Position numbers and translations under genes: made by a program
Shown here: positions 9,015 through 17,521 of the stretch, piece after piece
Numbering within the stretch: the first letter of the stretch is position 1
Layout of the letters: each line of letters opens with the position of its first letter
The notes under the pieces: model-generated
The model's input: only the letters and a program-made list of their open reading frames with translations
Databases searched by the model: none
What the model was told of the DNA's origin: nothing
Assembly: GCA_029983755.1 (NCBI GenBank)
Contig: JASBYX010000001.1
Location: forward strand, 1 to 64,000
Direction of reading: 5' to 3'
Length of the DNA stretch: 64,000 nucleotides
Source: Anaerovoracaceae bacterium
GTDB taxonomy: Bacteria > Bacillota > Clostridia > Peptostreptococcales > Anaerovoracaceae

Positions 9015-10007
9015 ATGCTTTTTAGAGTTGATGTAGAAAACAGGGAGTTTGAGACCTTATCCCACTATGCCACAAAGTCGGCAGATACCAGAGGACGAGA
9101 GGTTTATGAGGTTCCCTGCAAATACAGAACTGACTTTCAAAGGGATAGAGATAGAATCATACACTCCAAGGCTTTTAGGCGCTTGATGCACAAAACCCAG
9201 GTTTTTCTCGCTCCGGAAGGGGATCATTTCAGAACTAGGTTGACACATACTCTTGAAGTAGCACAGATCGCCAGAACCATTTCAAGGATTTTGGGTCTCA
9301 ATGAGGATTTGACAGAGGCTATAGCCATGGGTCATGACCTTGGACACACCCCATTCGGGCACAATGGAGAAATGGTTTTAAACAAAATACATCCAGGCGG
9401 TTTCAAGCACAATGTACAGAGTCTAAGGGTTGTGGAAAAGATGGAAATGCGAAGCCAAAAGCGAGGCCTTAATCTTACATGGGAAGTCAGAAATGGGATA
9501 ATAAACCATACCGGTTCCCTTAAAGCAGCTACGCCTGAAGGTCAGGTCGTAAACATAAGTGATAGAATTGCATATATAAACCACGATATTGATGACGCAA
9601 TTAGAAGTGGAGTACTGACCACGGACATGCTTCCATTGGGGCCTATAGAATTTTTCGGAGAAAGAAAGAGTCAGAGAATAACCAAGATGATTGAAAGTGT
9701 AGTTACATACAGTGACGGTAAGTCTGAGGTTATGATGAATCCCCATGACAACAAACTTCTTCTTGAACTCAGATCCTTCATGTTCGAAACGGTTTATACA
9801 AATGCAGATGTCAAGAAGATAGATGATGTAAAACTTGCGGAACAAATTGTCAGGTTTTTATACAATTACTATATAGAACATCATGAGGAGCTTCCCGAAG
9901 ACTTGAAAGAAATTGCAAGGGACGAGGGTATCAGAGTAGCAGCAAAGGATTACGTCGCAGGCATGACAGATCGATTCGCTATGAATAAATATGAGGAGCT
10001 GAAATAA
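9015..10007 (+). CDS. dgt: dGTP triphosphohydrolase-like HD-domain protein
   Basis: This is a deoxynucleotide triphosphohydrolase of the HD superfamily. The HD metal site is complete: the first His in RLTHTLEVAQ (about residue 78), then GHDLGHTPFGHNGE with His-Asp at about 107-108. The N-terminus SKAFRRLMHKTQVF is family specific. The ATG at 9015 is preceded by AAGGAAGG at somewhat long spacing; an in-frame TTG at 8979 lies within the tandem repeat and is unlikely. The stop overlaps the dnaG start by one base. The order dgt-dnaG-rpoD is common in Clostridia. Confidence 0.93.
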   Translation: MLFRVDVENREFETLSHYATKSADTRGREVYEVPCKYRTDFQRDRDRIIHSKAFRRLMHKTQVFLAPEGDHFRTRLTHTLEVAQIARTISRILGLNEDLTEAIAMGHDLGHTPFGHNGEMVLNKIHPGGFKHNVQSLRVVEKMEMRSQKRGLNLTWEVRNGIINHTGSLKAATPEGQVVNISDRIAYINHDIDDAIRSGVLTTDMLPLGPIEFFGERKSQRITKMIESVVTYSDGKSEVMMNPHDNKLLLELRSFMFETVYTNADVKKIDDVKLAEQIVRFLYNYYIEHHEELPEDLKEIARDEGIRVAAKDYVAGMTDRFAMNKYEELK

Positions 10008-11767
10008 TGGCAACTTCTTATTCACATGAAAGCATAGAAAGACTTAAGGAACAGATTGACATTGTAGAGGTAGTGGCAAATGCCATTTCCCTTAAGAAAA
10101 CCGGTGCAAATTACAAGGCGTGTTGTCCTTTTCACGGGGAGAAAACGCCTTCATTTGTAGTGTCGCCGGATAAGCAGATATTCAAATGCTTCGGATGTGG
10201 AGTCTCAGGTGATGCAATAGAGTTTGTCAGAAAGTTTTATAACCTTGACTTTGTAGAGGCCATAGAGAAAATCGCAAAAGACCAAGGATTTACTTTGGAG
10301 AGAACAAAATACGATGACAGCCGAGACGTTTACTACCGAGCAAACAAAGACGCAGCAAGGTATTTTGTGAGAAGCCTCCTCTCAAAACCAAACGTAGCAA
10401 TGGATTATCTTTTGGAGAAGAGGAAGCTATCCCACGAGATGATCACAAAATTCGGCATTGGATATGCCGATGAGAAGTGGTCAAGTCTATATAATCACAT
10501 GAAAGCTCTCGGGTATGGAGATGAGACCTTGGCGGAACTGGGTTTAATATCCATAAAAGGGGGTAAAAAATATGACAGATTTAGAAATCGCGTTATGTTT
10601 CCAATTATTAGCACCAGCGGAAAGGTGATCGGGTTCGGTGGCAGAGCTCTCGATGATGATGGAGCTAAGTATATTAATTCACCTGAGAATCCCATCTTTC
10701 ATAAGAGCAACAACCTATTCGCTCTTAATTTCGCCAGAGAGTATTTGAGAAAAGAAGATTACCTCATCGTAGTGGAAGGTTATATGGACGTTATAGGATT
10801 GTTTCAATACGGTGTGGGAAATGTGACGGCTACTCTTGGCACGGCTTTGACCGAAAACCATGGGAAGATTTTGAAAAGATACGCGAAGAAGGTCATTCTC
10901 TCATACGATGCTGATGAGGCCGGAAGGAAGGCTGCCTACAAAGGCGTAGATATTTTGAGGTCGGCAGGTGTGGAAGTATCTGTGCTTCATGTGGATGATG
11001 GTAAGGATCCGGACGAATATGTTAAACTTCATGGAAAGGAAGGTTTTTTGAAGCTTCTTTCAAAGAGCGTCAGCGGTACCGACTATCAGCTCAGGCATAT
11101 TGCCAGAGGCATCGATTTACAAACTGATGAGGGAAAGATTAGATATATCCGGGATATTGCTCCGGTATTTGAGAAACTTTCTCCTGTGGAGAGGGAAGTT
11201 TATGCTCAGAAGGTAGGTAGAGGGCTTAAGTTGGATTACAACAACATCTTAAGTCAAGTTGGTAAGGAAAGAACAGATCACAGAGAGAGGCCTACAAGAA
11301 GAGAAGAAAACGTGGCAAGTCGTGAAATGACGGCTACCGAGAAAGTATTGCTGAAAATCATATTTATGGACAGCAGCTATTTTGTGAAGCTAAGGGAGCA
11401 CAGGTTTGCTGACTCAGCCATCAAGACTGATCTTGCAAAGGAGATTTTAAACCTCATCCAAGGGGAGTTCAGTGAGTCAGACGGTTTCATAGATGAGAAG
11501 AAAATAAAGGATGCTATGGATCCTGCAGACGGTGTTAAGCTTGACAACATCATCAAAGGTGTGCCTGTGGTGGATGTGGAACAGACTTTCCGGGATTGTA
11601 TGAGGACGTCAGGACTTGCAGAATTACTGGAGCAAGAAAAAAGACTGTTAGATGTTATCGCTATTGCAGATGAAGAAGAACAGAGTCAGGAAGGCGAGAA
11701 ATTGCAATTGAAATTAATGGATGTGCAAAAGGAAATTAAGAAATTACGAGGGGGACTAGGTTTATGA
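10007..11767 (+). CDS. dnaG: DNA primase
   Basis: Primase makes RNA primers for replication. The 586-residue protein has the N-terminal CHC2 zinc ribbon (C40, H43, C61, C64), the RNA polymerase core around [19 protein letters not shown], and the TOPRIM domain beginning with VVEGYMDV (E257) and continuing with SYDADEAG and DDGKDPDEY. The C-terminal helicase-binding region is present but weakly conserved, as usual. GAGGAG precedes the ATG. It overlaps dgt by one base and rpoD by four. Confidence 0.97.
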   Translation: MATSYSHESIERLKEQIDIVEVVANAISLKKTGANYKACCPFHGEKTPSFVVSPDKQIFKCFGCGVSGDAIEFVRKFYNLDFVEAIEKIAKDQGFTLERTKYDDSRDVYYRANKDAARYFVRSLLSKPNVAMDYLLEKRKLSHEMITKFGIGYADEKWSSLYNHMKALGYGDETLAELGLISIKGGKKYDRFRNRVMFPIISTSGKVIGFGGRALDDDGAKYINSPENPIFHKSNNLFALNFAREYLRKEDYLIVVEGYMDVIGLFQYGVGNVTATLGTALTENHGKILKRYAKKVILSYDADEAGRKAAYKGVDILRSAGVEVSVLHVDDGKDPDEYVKLHGKEGFLKLLSKSVSGTDYQLRHIARGIDLQTDEGKIRYIRDIAPVFEKLSPVEREVYAQKVGRGLKLDYNNILSQVGKERTDHRERPTRREENVASREMTATEKVLLKIIFMDSSYFVKLREHRFADSAIKTDLAKEILNLIQGEFSESDGFIDEKKIKDAMDPADGVKLDNIIKGVPVVDVEQTFRDCMRTSGLAELLEQEKRLLDVIAIADEEEQSQEGEKLQLKLMDVQKEIKKLRGGLGL

Positions 11768-12978
11768 GTCAAGGAAAGGTTCAAACAGCGGAGAAGGGTA
11801 GCAATAAGTCTGCTTTGATCTTTGATCAATCCGCAATTGAAAAGATGACGCCTGAGGAGGTCAGGAATTATGTCATCAAGCAATTGGCTCTTGAAGCCGA
11901 AAAGAAGAAACGGAAACTGACCTATACAGATGTTGCCGACTATCTCGAAGAGGTGGATCTGGATAAGAATGTGCTGGATGATATCTACGAAACTCTTTTG
12001 TCCCACGGTGTGGAGATAGGAGATTCCCATCCTGAGGAGTTTTCGGAAATCTTGGATAAGGAAGATTCTGATGACGATGAGGAAGATGATGGCATCGTGG
12101 TAAATGAGTCCGGTGAAATCGATATAAATGCCACCTTGCCTAAGGGTATCAACATTGATGATCCTGTTAGGATGTATCTTAAGGAAATCGGTAAAGTCCA
12201 TCTTCTCACAGCAGAAGAGGAGATTGATCTTGCAAAGAGAATGGAAGCAGGAGACGAATCCGCAAAGAAGATGCTTTGTGAGGCTAACCTCAGACTTGTC
12301 GTTAGCATAGCAAAGAGATATGTTGGGCGAGGCATGCTTTTTCTCGATTTGATTCAGGAAGGCAACCTAGGCCTTATTAAAGCTGTTGATAAATTCGACT
12401 ACAGAAAAGGTTATAAATTCTCCACCTACGCTACATGGTGGATAAGACAGGCTATTACAAGGTCAATTGCTGATCAGGCCAGAACAATAAGAATCCCTGT
12501 TCATATGGTAGAGACGATCAATAAACTTATAAGGGTATCGAGACAGCTTCTCCAAAACTTCGGTAGAGAGCCTTCTCCTGAGGAGATTGCAAAGGAAATG
12601 GGAATAACCGTTGAGAAGGTTAGGGAGATTCAGAAAATTGCCCTGGAACCTGTTTCGCTGGAAACTCCTATAGGGGAGGAAGAGGACAGCCATCTTGGAG
12701 ATTTTATTCCTGATGACAATGCCCCTTCACCTGCTGAAGCTGCTGCATTTTCAATGCTCAAAGAACAGCTATTAGATGTTCTTGACACCTTAACTGACCG
12801 TGAGAAGAAGGTTCTAATGCTGAGATTCGGAATTGAAGATGGAAGAGCCAGAACACTTGAAGAAGTAGGCAGGGAGTTTTCTGTTACCAGGGAAAGAATT
12901 AGGCAGATTGAGTCCAAAGCTCTTAAGAAACTCAGACACCCGAGCAGATCTAAGAAGCTCAAGGACTACTTGGAATAG
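11764..12978 (+). CDS. rpoD: RNA polymerase primary sigma factor (sigma-A)
   Basis: This is the housekeeping sigma factor. The 404-residue protein has a short acidic region 1.1, region 1.2 ([21 protein letters not shown]), region 2 with the -10 recognition helix ([20 protein letters not shown]), region 3 ([12 protein letters not shown]), and the region 4 helix-turn-helix ([21 protein letters not shown]). The start is an ATGA overlap with dnaG, so the two are translationally coupled. Its presence agrees with the TTGACA/TATAAT-type promoters seen elsewhere in the window. Confidence 0.98.
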   Translation: MSQGKVQTAEKGSNKSALIFDQSAIEKMTPEEVRNYVIKQLALEAEKKKRKLTYTDVADYLEEVDLDKNVLDDIYETLLSHGVEIGDSHPEEFSEILDKEDSDDDEEDDGIVVNESGEIDINATLPKGINIDDPVRMYLKEIGKVHLLTAEEEIDLAKRMEAGDESAKKMLCEANLRLVVSIAKRYVGRGMLFLDLIQEGNLGLIKAVDKFDYRKGYKFSTYATWWIRQAITRSIADQARTIRIPVHMVETINKLIRVSRQLLQNFGREPSPEEIAKEMGITVEKVREIQKIALEPVSLETPIGEEEDSHLGDFIPDDNAPSPAEAAAFSMLKEQLLDVLDTLTDREKKVLMLRFGIEDGRARTLEEVGREFSVTRERIRQIESKALKKLRHPSRSKKLKDYLE

Positions 12979-13040
12979 ATGAATTAGGGGAATCTTAAAA
13001 CGGTTATCTTAAATCGGTTATTGAAACGCAGTGAAAATTA

Positions 13041-13751
13041 ATGAAACTTAGTGAAAATATGTTAAGTGAAAGATTACAGGCTATTGCCGAATTAATCCCA
13101 TATAAAGAAACCATGGCAGATATTGGAACTGACCATGGTTTTTTGCCGGTTTATCTTATTGAAACCGGTAGGAGTCCACAGGCTATAGCAGCTGATATTA
13201 GCGAGGACTCTTTGGAAAAGGCAGTGCAACTTGCAAGGGAGAAAAATATGGAAGATGCACTTTCTACAAGGCTAGGAAACGGTCTTGAAATCATTGATGC
13301 TTCCGAAGTTGACAATATTGTAATTGCAGGCATGGGAGGTATTTTGATTTCGGAAATTCTCGGCAAAGAACCTGAGAAAACGAAAAGCTTCAAGAGACTG
13401 ATTCTACAGCCCAGGAGCAAAATAGGTTTTCTGCGGAAGTGGCTCAGGGACAACGACTTTACAATCGTCAGTGAGACTTTAGTTAAAGAAGTGGATAAGA
13501 TATGTGAGATTATAGTAGCAATTCCCTATGAGGATGTTCACGACGAATTCCCCTTTTCTCTGGTAAACAGTCCTAACAAGTATACTTTAGAGTACCTTGA
13601 GACACATCTTGAAAAATACGAAAAAATCCTAGATAAAATCAACAGGGAAAAAAGTTCTACTGGTAGAGCCATACACATAAAAGATAAAATCACACATCTT
13701 TCAAATCTCATAAATATGTACAAAGAAGAAAGGGGAAAACATGGAAGTTAA
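13041..13751 (+). CDS. trmK: tRNA (adenine(22)-N(1))-methyltransferase
   Basis: TrmK methylates A22 of tRNA using SAM. The 236-residue protein has the class I methyltransferase motif MADIGTDHGFLPVYLI (from about residue 25), then NIVIAGMGGILISEIL and the family segment LILQPRSKIGFLRKWL. The C-terminal helical part is typical of the COG2384 group. The ribosome binding site is poor. It follows rpoD after about 60 bp and overlaps the nif3-like gene, the usual order in Firmicutes. Confidence 0.92.
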   Translation: MKLSENMLSERLQAIAELIPYKETMADIGTDHGFLPVYLIETGRSPQAIAADISEDSLEKAVQLAREKNMEDALSTRLGNGLEIIDASEVDNIVIAGMGGILISEILGKEPEKTKSFKRLILQPRSKIGFLRKWLRDNDFTIVSETLVKEVDKICEIIVAIPYEDVHDEFPFSLVNSPNKYTLEYLETHLEKYEKILDKINREKSSTGRAIHIKDKITHLSNLINMYKEERGKHGS

Positions 13752-14517
13752 GAAGCTTTTTACGATTTTAGACAAAATCGTTCCGGAGGAAGCCGCTGCA
13801 GACTGGGATCACACAGGACCGCAGATCGTTTTCCCTGAAGATGAGGTGACCAGGGTTTTGACTACCCTTGAAGTTATACCACCGGTAGTTGAAGAAGCGA
13901 TTTCAAAGGGATGTCAGGTAATTCTCTCCCATCATCCCCTTTTTTTCCGGGGAATTGAAAACTTTGATATGGGCAGGGGAAAGGATACCATGATTTTCAG
14001 GCTTCTTTCCCAAAGGATTTCAGTATATTCGGCTCATACAAATTATGATGTGGCGCCAGGTGGAACGACAGATTTTCTAACAAAACAGCTTTCTCTTTCG
14101 GGGGTTCATGTGATTTCAGGCTCTGAGGGTTTTGCAAAAGTCGGCATGTTGTCTAAGGAAATGCTTCTTAGGGAATTTGTTGAGATGGTTTGCAAGGCAA
14201 CAGATACTCCGGTTTCCCAGGTCAGATTTGTTGGAAATGAAAATTCGAGGATTTCAAAGGTTGCAGTCTGTGCAGGTTCAGGATCTGAGTTTGCATTTCA
14301 AGCTGCCGAAGAGGGCTGCGACGTTTTGATTACGGGAGATGTTAAATATCATTTGGCTCAAGATAGCATTATCACAGGGATCAATCTTGTTGACATCGGT
14401 CACTATCATTCAGAGAAACACTTTGCAACGGAGGCTGCTGTTTTGTACGGAAGGCGTGAGGAAAATATAAAATTTATTCCATCTGAGATTGATATAAACC
14501 CGTTTTCTGTGTTATAA
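13741..14517 (+). CDS. Nif3-like dinuclear metal-centre protein
   Basis: The 258-residue protein belongs to the Nif3/YqfO/YbgI family, which forms hexamers with a two-metal site; its biochemical role remains unclear (a GTP cyclohydrolase-type label is often applied without proof). Metal-binding segments are visible: VILSHHPLFFRG near the N-terminus and VDIGHYHSEKHF near the C-terminus. This is the short form without the inserted PII-like domain found in B. subtilis YqfO. AAGGGGA precedes the ATG, within trmK. Its stop codon overlaps the -10 element of the rnpB promoter. Confidence 0.92.
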   Translation: MEVKKLFTILDKIVPEEAAADWDHTGPQIVFPEDEVTRVLTTLEVIPPVVEEAISKGCQVILSHHPLFFRGIENFDMGRGKDTMIFRLLSQRISVYSAHTNYDVAPGGTTDFLTKQLSLSGVHVISGSEGFAKVGMLSKEMLLREFVEMVCKATDTPVSQVRFVGNENSRISKVAVCAGSGSEFAFQAAEEGCDVLITGDVKYHLAQDSIITGINLVDIGHYHSEKHFATEAAVLYGRREENIKFIPSEIDINPFSVL

Positions 14518-14518
14518 T
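14489..14518 (+). promoter_or_regulatory. Promoter of rnpB
   Basis: TTGATA (14489-14494), an 18-base spacer and a perfect TATAAT (14513-14518) end about six bases before the predicted 5' end of RNase P RNA. The promoter lies in the last codons of the nif3-like gene, and the TAA stop is part of the -10 box. Confidence 0.75.
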
Positions 14519-14521
14519 ATT

Positions 14522-14877
14522 TGCAGGTAAACCAGGCAGTCGCGTGCAGATGGGAATCCCCTTTGCATGAGGAAAGTCCGGGCTCCACAGGGTAAGGATG
14601 CCAGATAACTTCTGGCGTAGGTAACTATAGGGAAAGTGCAACAGAAACATTCCGCCGAAACGGGTAATGCCGTGGCAAGGTTGAAATGGTGAGGTAAGAG
14701 CTCACCGGCATCTCGGAGACGAGGTGGCCGTGTAAACCCCATCCGGAGCAAGGTCAAATAGGGCATTAGGAGGGCGACCCGTCACGGCCCGAGAGGTAGA
14801 CCGCATGAGCGTGCAGCGATGTTACGCCTTAGATAGATGATTGCCTAATACAGAACCCGGCTTACGGTTTGCCTGAT
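14522..14877 (+). ncRNA. rnpB: RNase P RNA, type A
   Basis: This is the catalytic RNA that trims the 5' ends of tRNA precursors. The hallmark strings are GAGGAAAGTCCGGGCTCC near the 5' end, the ACAGAA and GAGGTAAGAGCTCACCGG segments in the middle, GGAGCAAGGTCAAATAGGG, and ACAGAACCCGGCTTA near the 3' end. A perfect 10-bp P1 helix joins 14524-14533 to 14866-14875 and fixes both ends. The GGAGCAAGGTCAAATAGG region follows the ancestral type A pattern rather than the Bacillus type B. It has its own promoter and a terminator just downstream. Confidence 0.96.
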
Positions 14878-14889
14878 TACGTTTATTTT

Positions 14890-14920
14890 ACCTCCCCATG
14901 TGGGGAGGTGTTTGATTTTT
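14890..14920 (+). terminator. Intrinsic terminator of rnpB
   Basis: ACCTCCCC (14890-14897) pairs with GGGGAGGT (14902-14909) around an ATGT loop, giving an 8-bp GC-rich stem followed by a T-rich tail ending in TTTTT. Confidence 0.85.
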
Positions 14921-14926
14921 ATGGGT

Positions 14927-14944
14927 GTGTTAACCTAATAACAC
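14927..14944. promoter_or_regulatory. Palindrome upstream of the MATE gene (possible operator)
   Basis: A perfect inverted repeat GTGTTA-N6-TAACAC sits about 90 bp before the MATE transporter start, after the rnpB terminator. It has the size and symmetry of a dimeric repressor site, but no regulator gene is adjacent and no clear promoter is visible next to it. Confidence 0.35.
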
Positions 14945-15035
14945 AATTCATAATGTAGTTTTGAAAACGTGTAAACTTGGACTATTTTCAATTTTGATTT
15001 TATGTGGATTTTGAATTTCTGAAGGAGGAGTTTGT

Positions 15036-16481
15036 TTGACGGAAAATAATACTGGAAACAATTTGGTGGAAAGTGCAGCAGACAGCAGTGCTGCAAAGAT
15101 TAATAAGGGTGCTCATAAGATAAATAAGATGGGGACTATGCCTATAGGAAGGCTTCTTTTATCCATGGCGTGGCCGCCTACAATCTCAATGAGTATCAAT
15201 GCATTTTACAACATAATCGATAGTATCTTCGTGGCTATGCTAAGTGAGGGATCTTTGACGGCAGTATCTCTAGTCATGCCTATACAGATTCTAATGGTTT
15301 CTATAGGTGTGGGATCCGGAGTAGGCGTGAATTCGCTGATAGCTAGAAGACTTGGAGAAAAGAGAGGAGAAGAAGCCAGCTTGGCTGCCAGCATAGGTCT
15401 CAGAATGGGGCTTGTGAACTATCTGATATTTGCTATAGTTGGAATCTTTCTGGCTCCGGCATTCATAGGAAGCTTTACAAATGATGCACACATTTTTCAA
15501 TCCGGTGTAACATATCTTAGAATTGTAACCATTGGTTCTGCTTTCTTCATGGTTCAACTGGTTATAGAGAAGGTTATTCAATCCACAGGTCAGATGGTTG
15601 CTTCCATGCTTATAACTCTGACAGGCGCCATAGTGAATCTGATTTTGGATCCGATTTTGATATTTGGACTTTTGGGAGCACCTAAGCTGGGGATTGCAGG
15701 TGCTGCAATTGCAACAGTAATCGGACAGGTATGTGCAACTATTCTGGGAATTTATCTATGTTTAAAGCATGTGCACGGGATTCATATCAGGCTTACGGGT
15801 TTCAAGATGGATTGGCGAATTATCAAAGATATCTATAGCGTTGGACTGCCTTCAATGATAATGCAGTCCATTGGATCTGTAATGGTGTTCGGATACAATG
15901 CTATTCTCGCATCCTCACCTACTGCTGTTGCTGTTTTGGGTATTTATTTCAAGCTTCAATCTATCATATTCATGCCGCTGTTTGGGGTGAATCAAGCTGC
16001 TATGCCTATAATGGGCTATAACTTCGGTGCCCGTAAGAAGGATAGACTAATGGAAACGTATAAGAAGGCATTGACAGGCGCTGTCGTTATGATGGCAATT
16101 GGATTTGCCATATTTCAGATTTTCCCGAAGGAGCTTCTATTCCTCTTCAGTGCATCTGAGAATATGCTCAGTATGGGAATTCCGGCACTTAGGATAATAA
16201 GTTTATGCTTTATACCTGCTGCCTTCGGCATTATGAATTCTACTATTTTCCAAGCCACGGGAAATGGATTTTACAGTCTGATAGCATCTGTAATTAGACA
16301 GCTCGCCGTGATTCTTCCGGTGGCTTACTTCCTTGTTCAGACGGAAGGAGTTGCGTCTTCGTGGTATTCATTCCCAATAGCCGAGATGGTTGGTTTTGTC
16401 CTATCTGCTTTCTTGCTTCGAAGACTATATAGGACAAAAATTGCAACCCTTGACCAGCCGCTTAAAGAGAGCCGAATGTAA
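15036..16481 (+). CDS. MATE family efflux transporter
   Basis: This 481-residue membrane protein has about twelve hydrophobic spans arranged as two six-helix halves, and MATE-type segments such as PTISMSINAFYNIIDSIFVAML, GVGSGVGVNSLIARRLGEKR and FGVNQAAMPIMGYNFGARK. Such proteins export cationic compounds or drugs in exchange for sodium or protons; the substrate here is unknown. The start is a TTG at 15036 preceded by a strong GGAGGAG. The gene stands alone, with a possible operator palindrome upstream and the yebC promoter downstream. Confidence 0.93.
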   Translation: MTENNTGNNLVESAADSSAAKINKGAHKINKMGTMPIGRLLLSMAWPPTISMSINAFYNIIDSIFVAMLSEGSLTAVSLVMPIQILMVSIGVGSGVGVNSLIARRLGEKRGEEASLAASIGLRMGLVNYLIFAIVGIFLAPAFIGSFTNDAHIFQSGVTYLRIVTIGSAFFMVQLVIEKVIQSTGQMVASMLITLTGAIVNLILDPILIFGLLGAPKLGIAGAAIATVIGQVCATILGIYLCLKHVHGIHIRLTGFKMDWRIIKDIYSVGLPSMIMQSIGSVMVFGYNAILASSPTAVAVLGIYFKLQSIIFMPLFGVNQAAMPIMGYNFGARKKDRLMETYKKALTGAVVMMAIGFAIFQIFPKELLFLFSASENMLSMGIPALRIISLCFIPAAFGIMNSTIFQATGNGFYSLIASVIRQLAVILPVAYFLVQTEGVASSWYSFPIAEMVGFVLSAFLLRRLYRTKIATLDQPLKESRM

Positions 16482-16513
16482 ATCATTTGGGGACTATGGG
16501 TAGGGCAAAAACC

Positions 16514-16542
16514 TTGAACGACTGGGTATTTTGTAGTATAAT
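16514..16542 (+). promoter_or_regulatory. Promoter of yebC
   Basis: TTGAAC (16514-16519), a 17-base spacer and a perfect TATAAT (16537-16542), about 40 bases before the yebC start codon. It matches the sigma-A consensus well. Confidence 0.8.
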
Positions 16543-16581
16543 GTAAACATAAGAAATGAGAAGAGAAACGAGGAGATGTCT

Positions 16582-17304
16582 ATGGGAAGACACGGAACTA
16601 TTGCAGGACGTAAGGCTGCTCAGGATTCAAAGAGAGCGGCTATGTTTACCAAATATGCAAAGGCTATTACTGTTGCAGCTAAGGACGGTGGAGATCCTGA
16701 TTATAACTCAGGTTTGAGACTTGCTATCGAAAAGGCTAAGGCGATCAGTATGCCTAACGATAATATTCAACGTGCAATCAAGAAGGGTACCGGTGAACTC
16801 GAAGGTGTTAATTACGAGGAAGCTGTTTTTGAAGGCTATGGACCCGGTGGCGTTGCAATAATTGTAGATTGCTTGACAGATAATAATAACAGAACAACTT
16901 CTTTTGTGCGTTCTACATTTGATAAGCATGGGGGCAATTTGGGAACTCCGGGATGTGTTTCTTATATGTTCTCGAGAAAGGGTATAATCCTTCTTGAAAA
17001 AGAGGATGGAATGGATGAGGATGAGATCATGGAGCTCGCTCTTGAATCCGGCGCAGAGGATATGATCACAAATGAAGACAGCTTTGAGATACAGACTGAT
17101 CCATCAAGTTATACAGACGTTCACAATGCAGTCGTTGAAGCAGGGTATACTCCTGTTGAGTCGGACATTGAATACGTACCGTCTATGGAGGCTACACCGG
17201 ACGAAAAGGATATTCCTAAGCTCAGGAAGTTGATAGACACCCTTGAGGATAACGATGACATTCAGAAAGTCCATACAAATTGTGCAATAGATTTGTTTGA
17301 ATAA
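16582..17304 (+). CDS. yebC: YebC/PmpR family protein
   Basis: This is a member of the TACO1/YebC family; members have been described as transcriptional regulators and, more recently, as translation factors that help at difficult proline stretches. The 240-residue protein starts MGRHGTIAGRKAAQDSKRA, a variant of the usual N-terminus, and has the core AIEKAKAISMPNDNIQRAIKKGTG and YEGYGPGGVAIIVDCLTDNNNR. AGGAG at 16571-16575 directly abuts an ATG at 16576 but is well spaced from the ATG at 16582, which is chosen. It has its own promoter. Confidence 0.95.
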   Translation: MGRHGTIAGRKAAQDSKRAAMFTKYAKAITVAAKDGGDPDYNSGLRLAIEKAKAISMPNDNIQRAIKKGTGELEGVNYEEAVFEGYGPGGVAIIVDCLTDNNNRTTSFVRSTFDKHGGNLGTPGCVSYMFSRKGIILLEKEDGMDEDEIMELALESGAEDMITNEDSFEIQTDPSSYTDVHNAVVEAGYTPVESDIEYVPSMEATPDEKDIPKLRKLIDTLEDNDDIQKVHTNCAIDLFE

Positions 17305-17377
17305 TTAGTTGAAATTGAAATTTAAACCTAGAACTCTCGTTAAGGAACCATAATTGAACCTACATTTATTGAAAGGG

Positions 17378-17499
17378 AACCCGAAGTCTTTCTCTTGATG
17401 ACATGCCTCCATTCGGTGGACTTCAGATTTTGAAAGCAGGGTACCCACCTATCGTCAGATAGGCATCAATTATATCCTGACGGAGATTCCGGGTTTTTT
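17378..17499 (+). ncRNA. Structured RNA candidate, 6S (SsrS)-like
   Basis: The yebC-polA spacer holds a compact foldable element. A closing helix pairs 17378-17389 with 17484-17495 (11 of 12 positions) and runs into six T residues, like an intrinsic terminator. Inside, TTGATG (17395-17400) pairs with CATCAA (17464-17469), and CCTATC-GTCA-GATAGG (17448-17463) is a perfect hairpin. Two competing helices exist: 17453-17461 with 17473-17482, and GAAGTC (17383-17388) with GACTTC (17419-17424). The order (CACC, small 3' hairpin, then GGAGATTCC in the closing stem) recalls 6S RNA, but it is shorter than usual. A cis-acting leader of polA is the alternative. Confidence 0.55.
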
Positions 17500-17521
17500 A
17501 TTTATACGAGGTATTTTGCAT

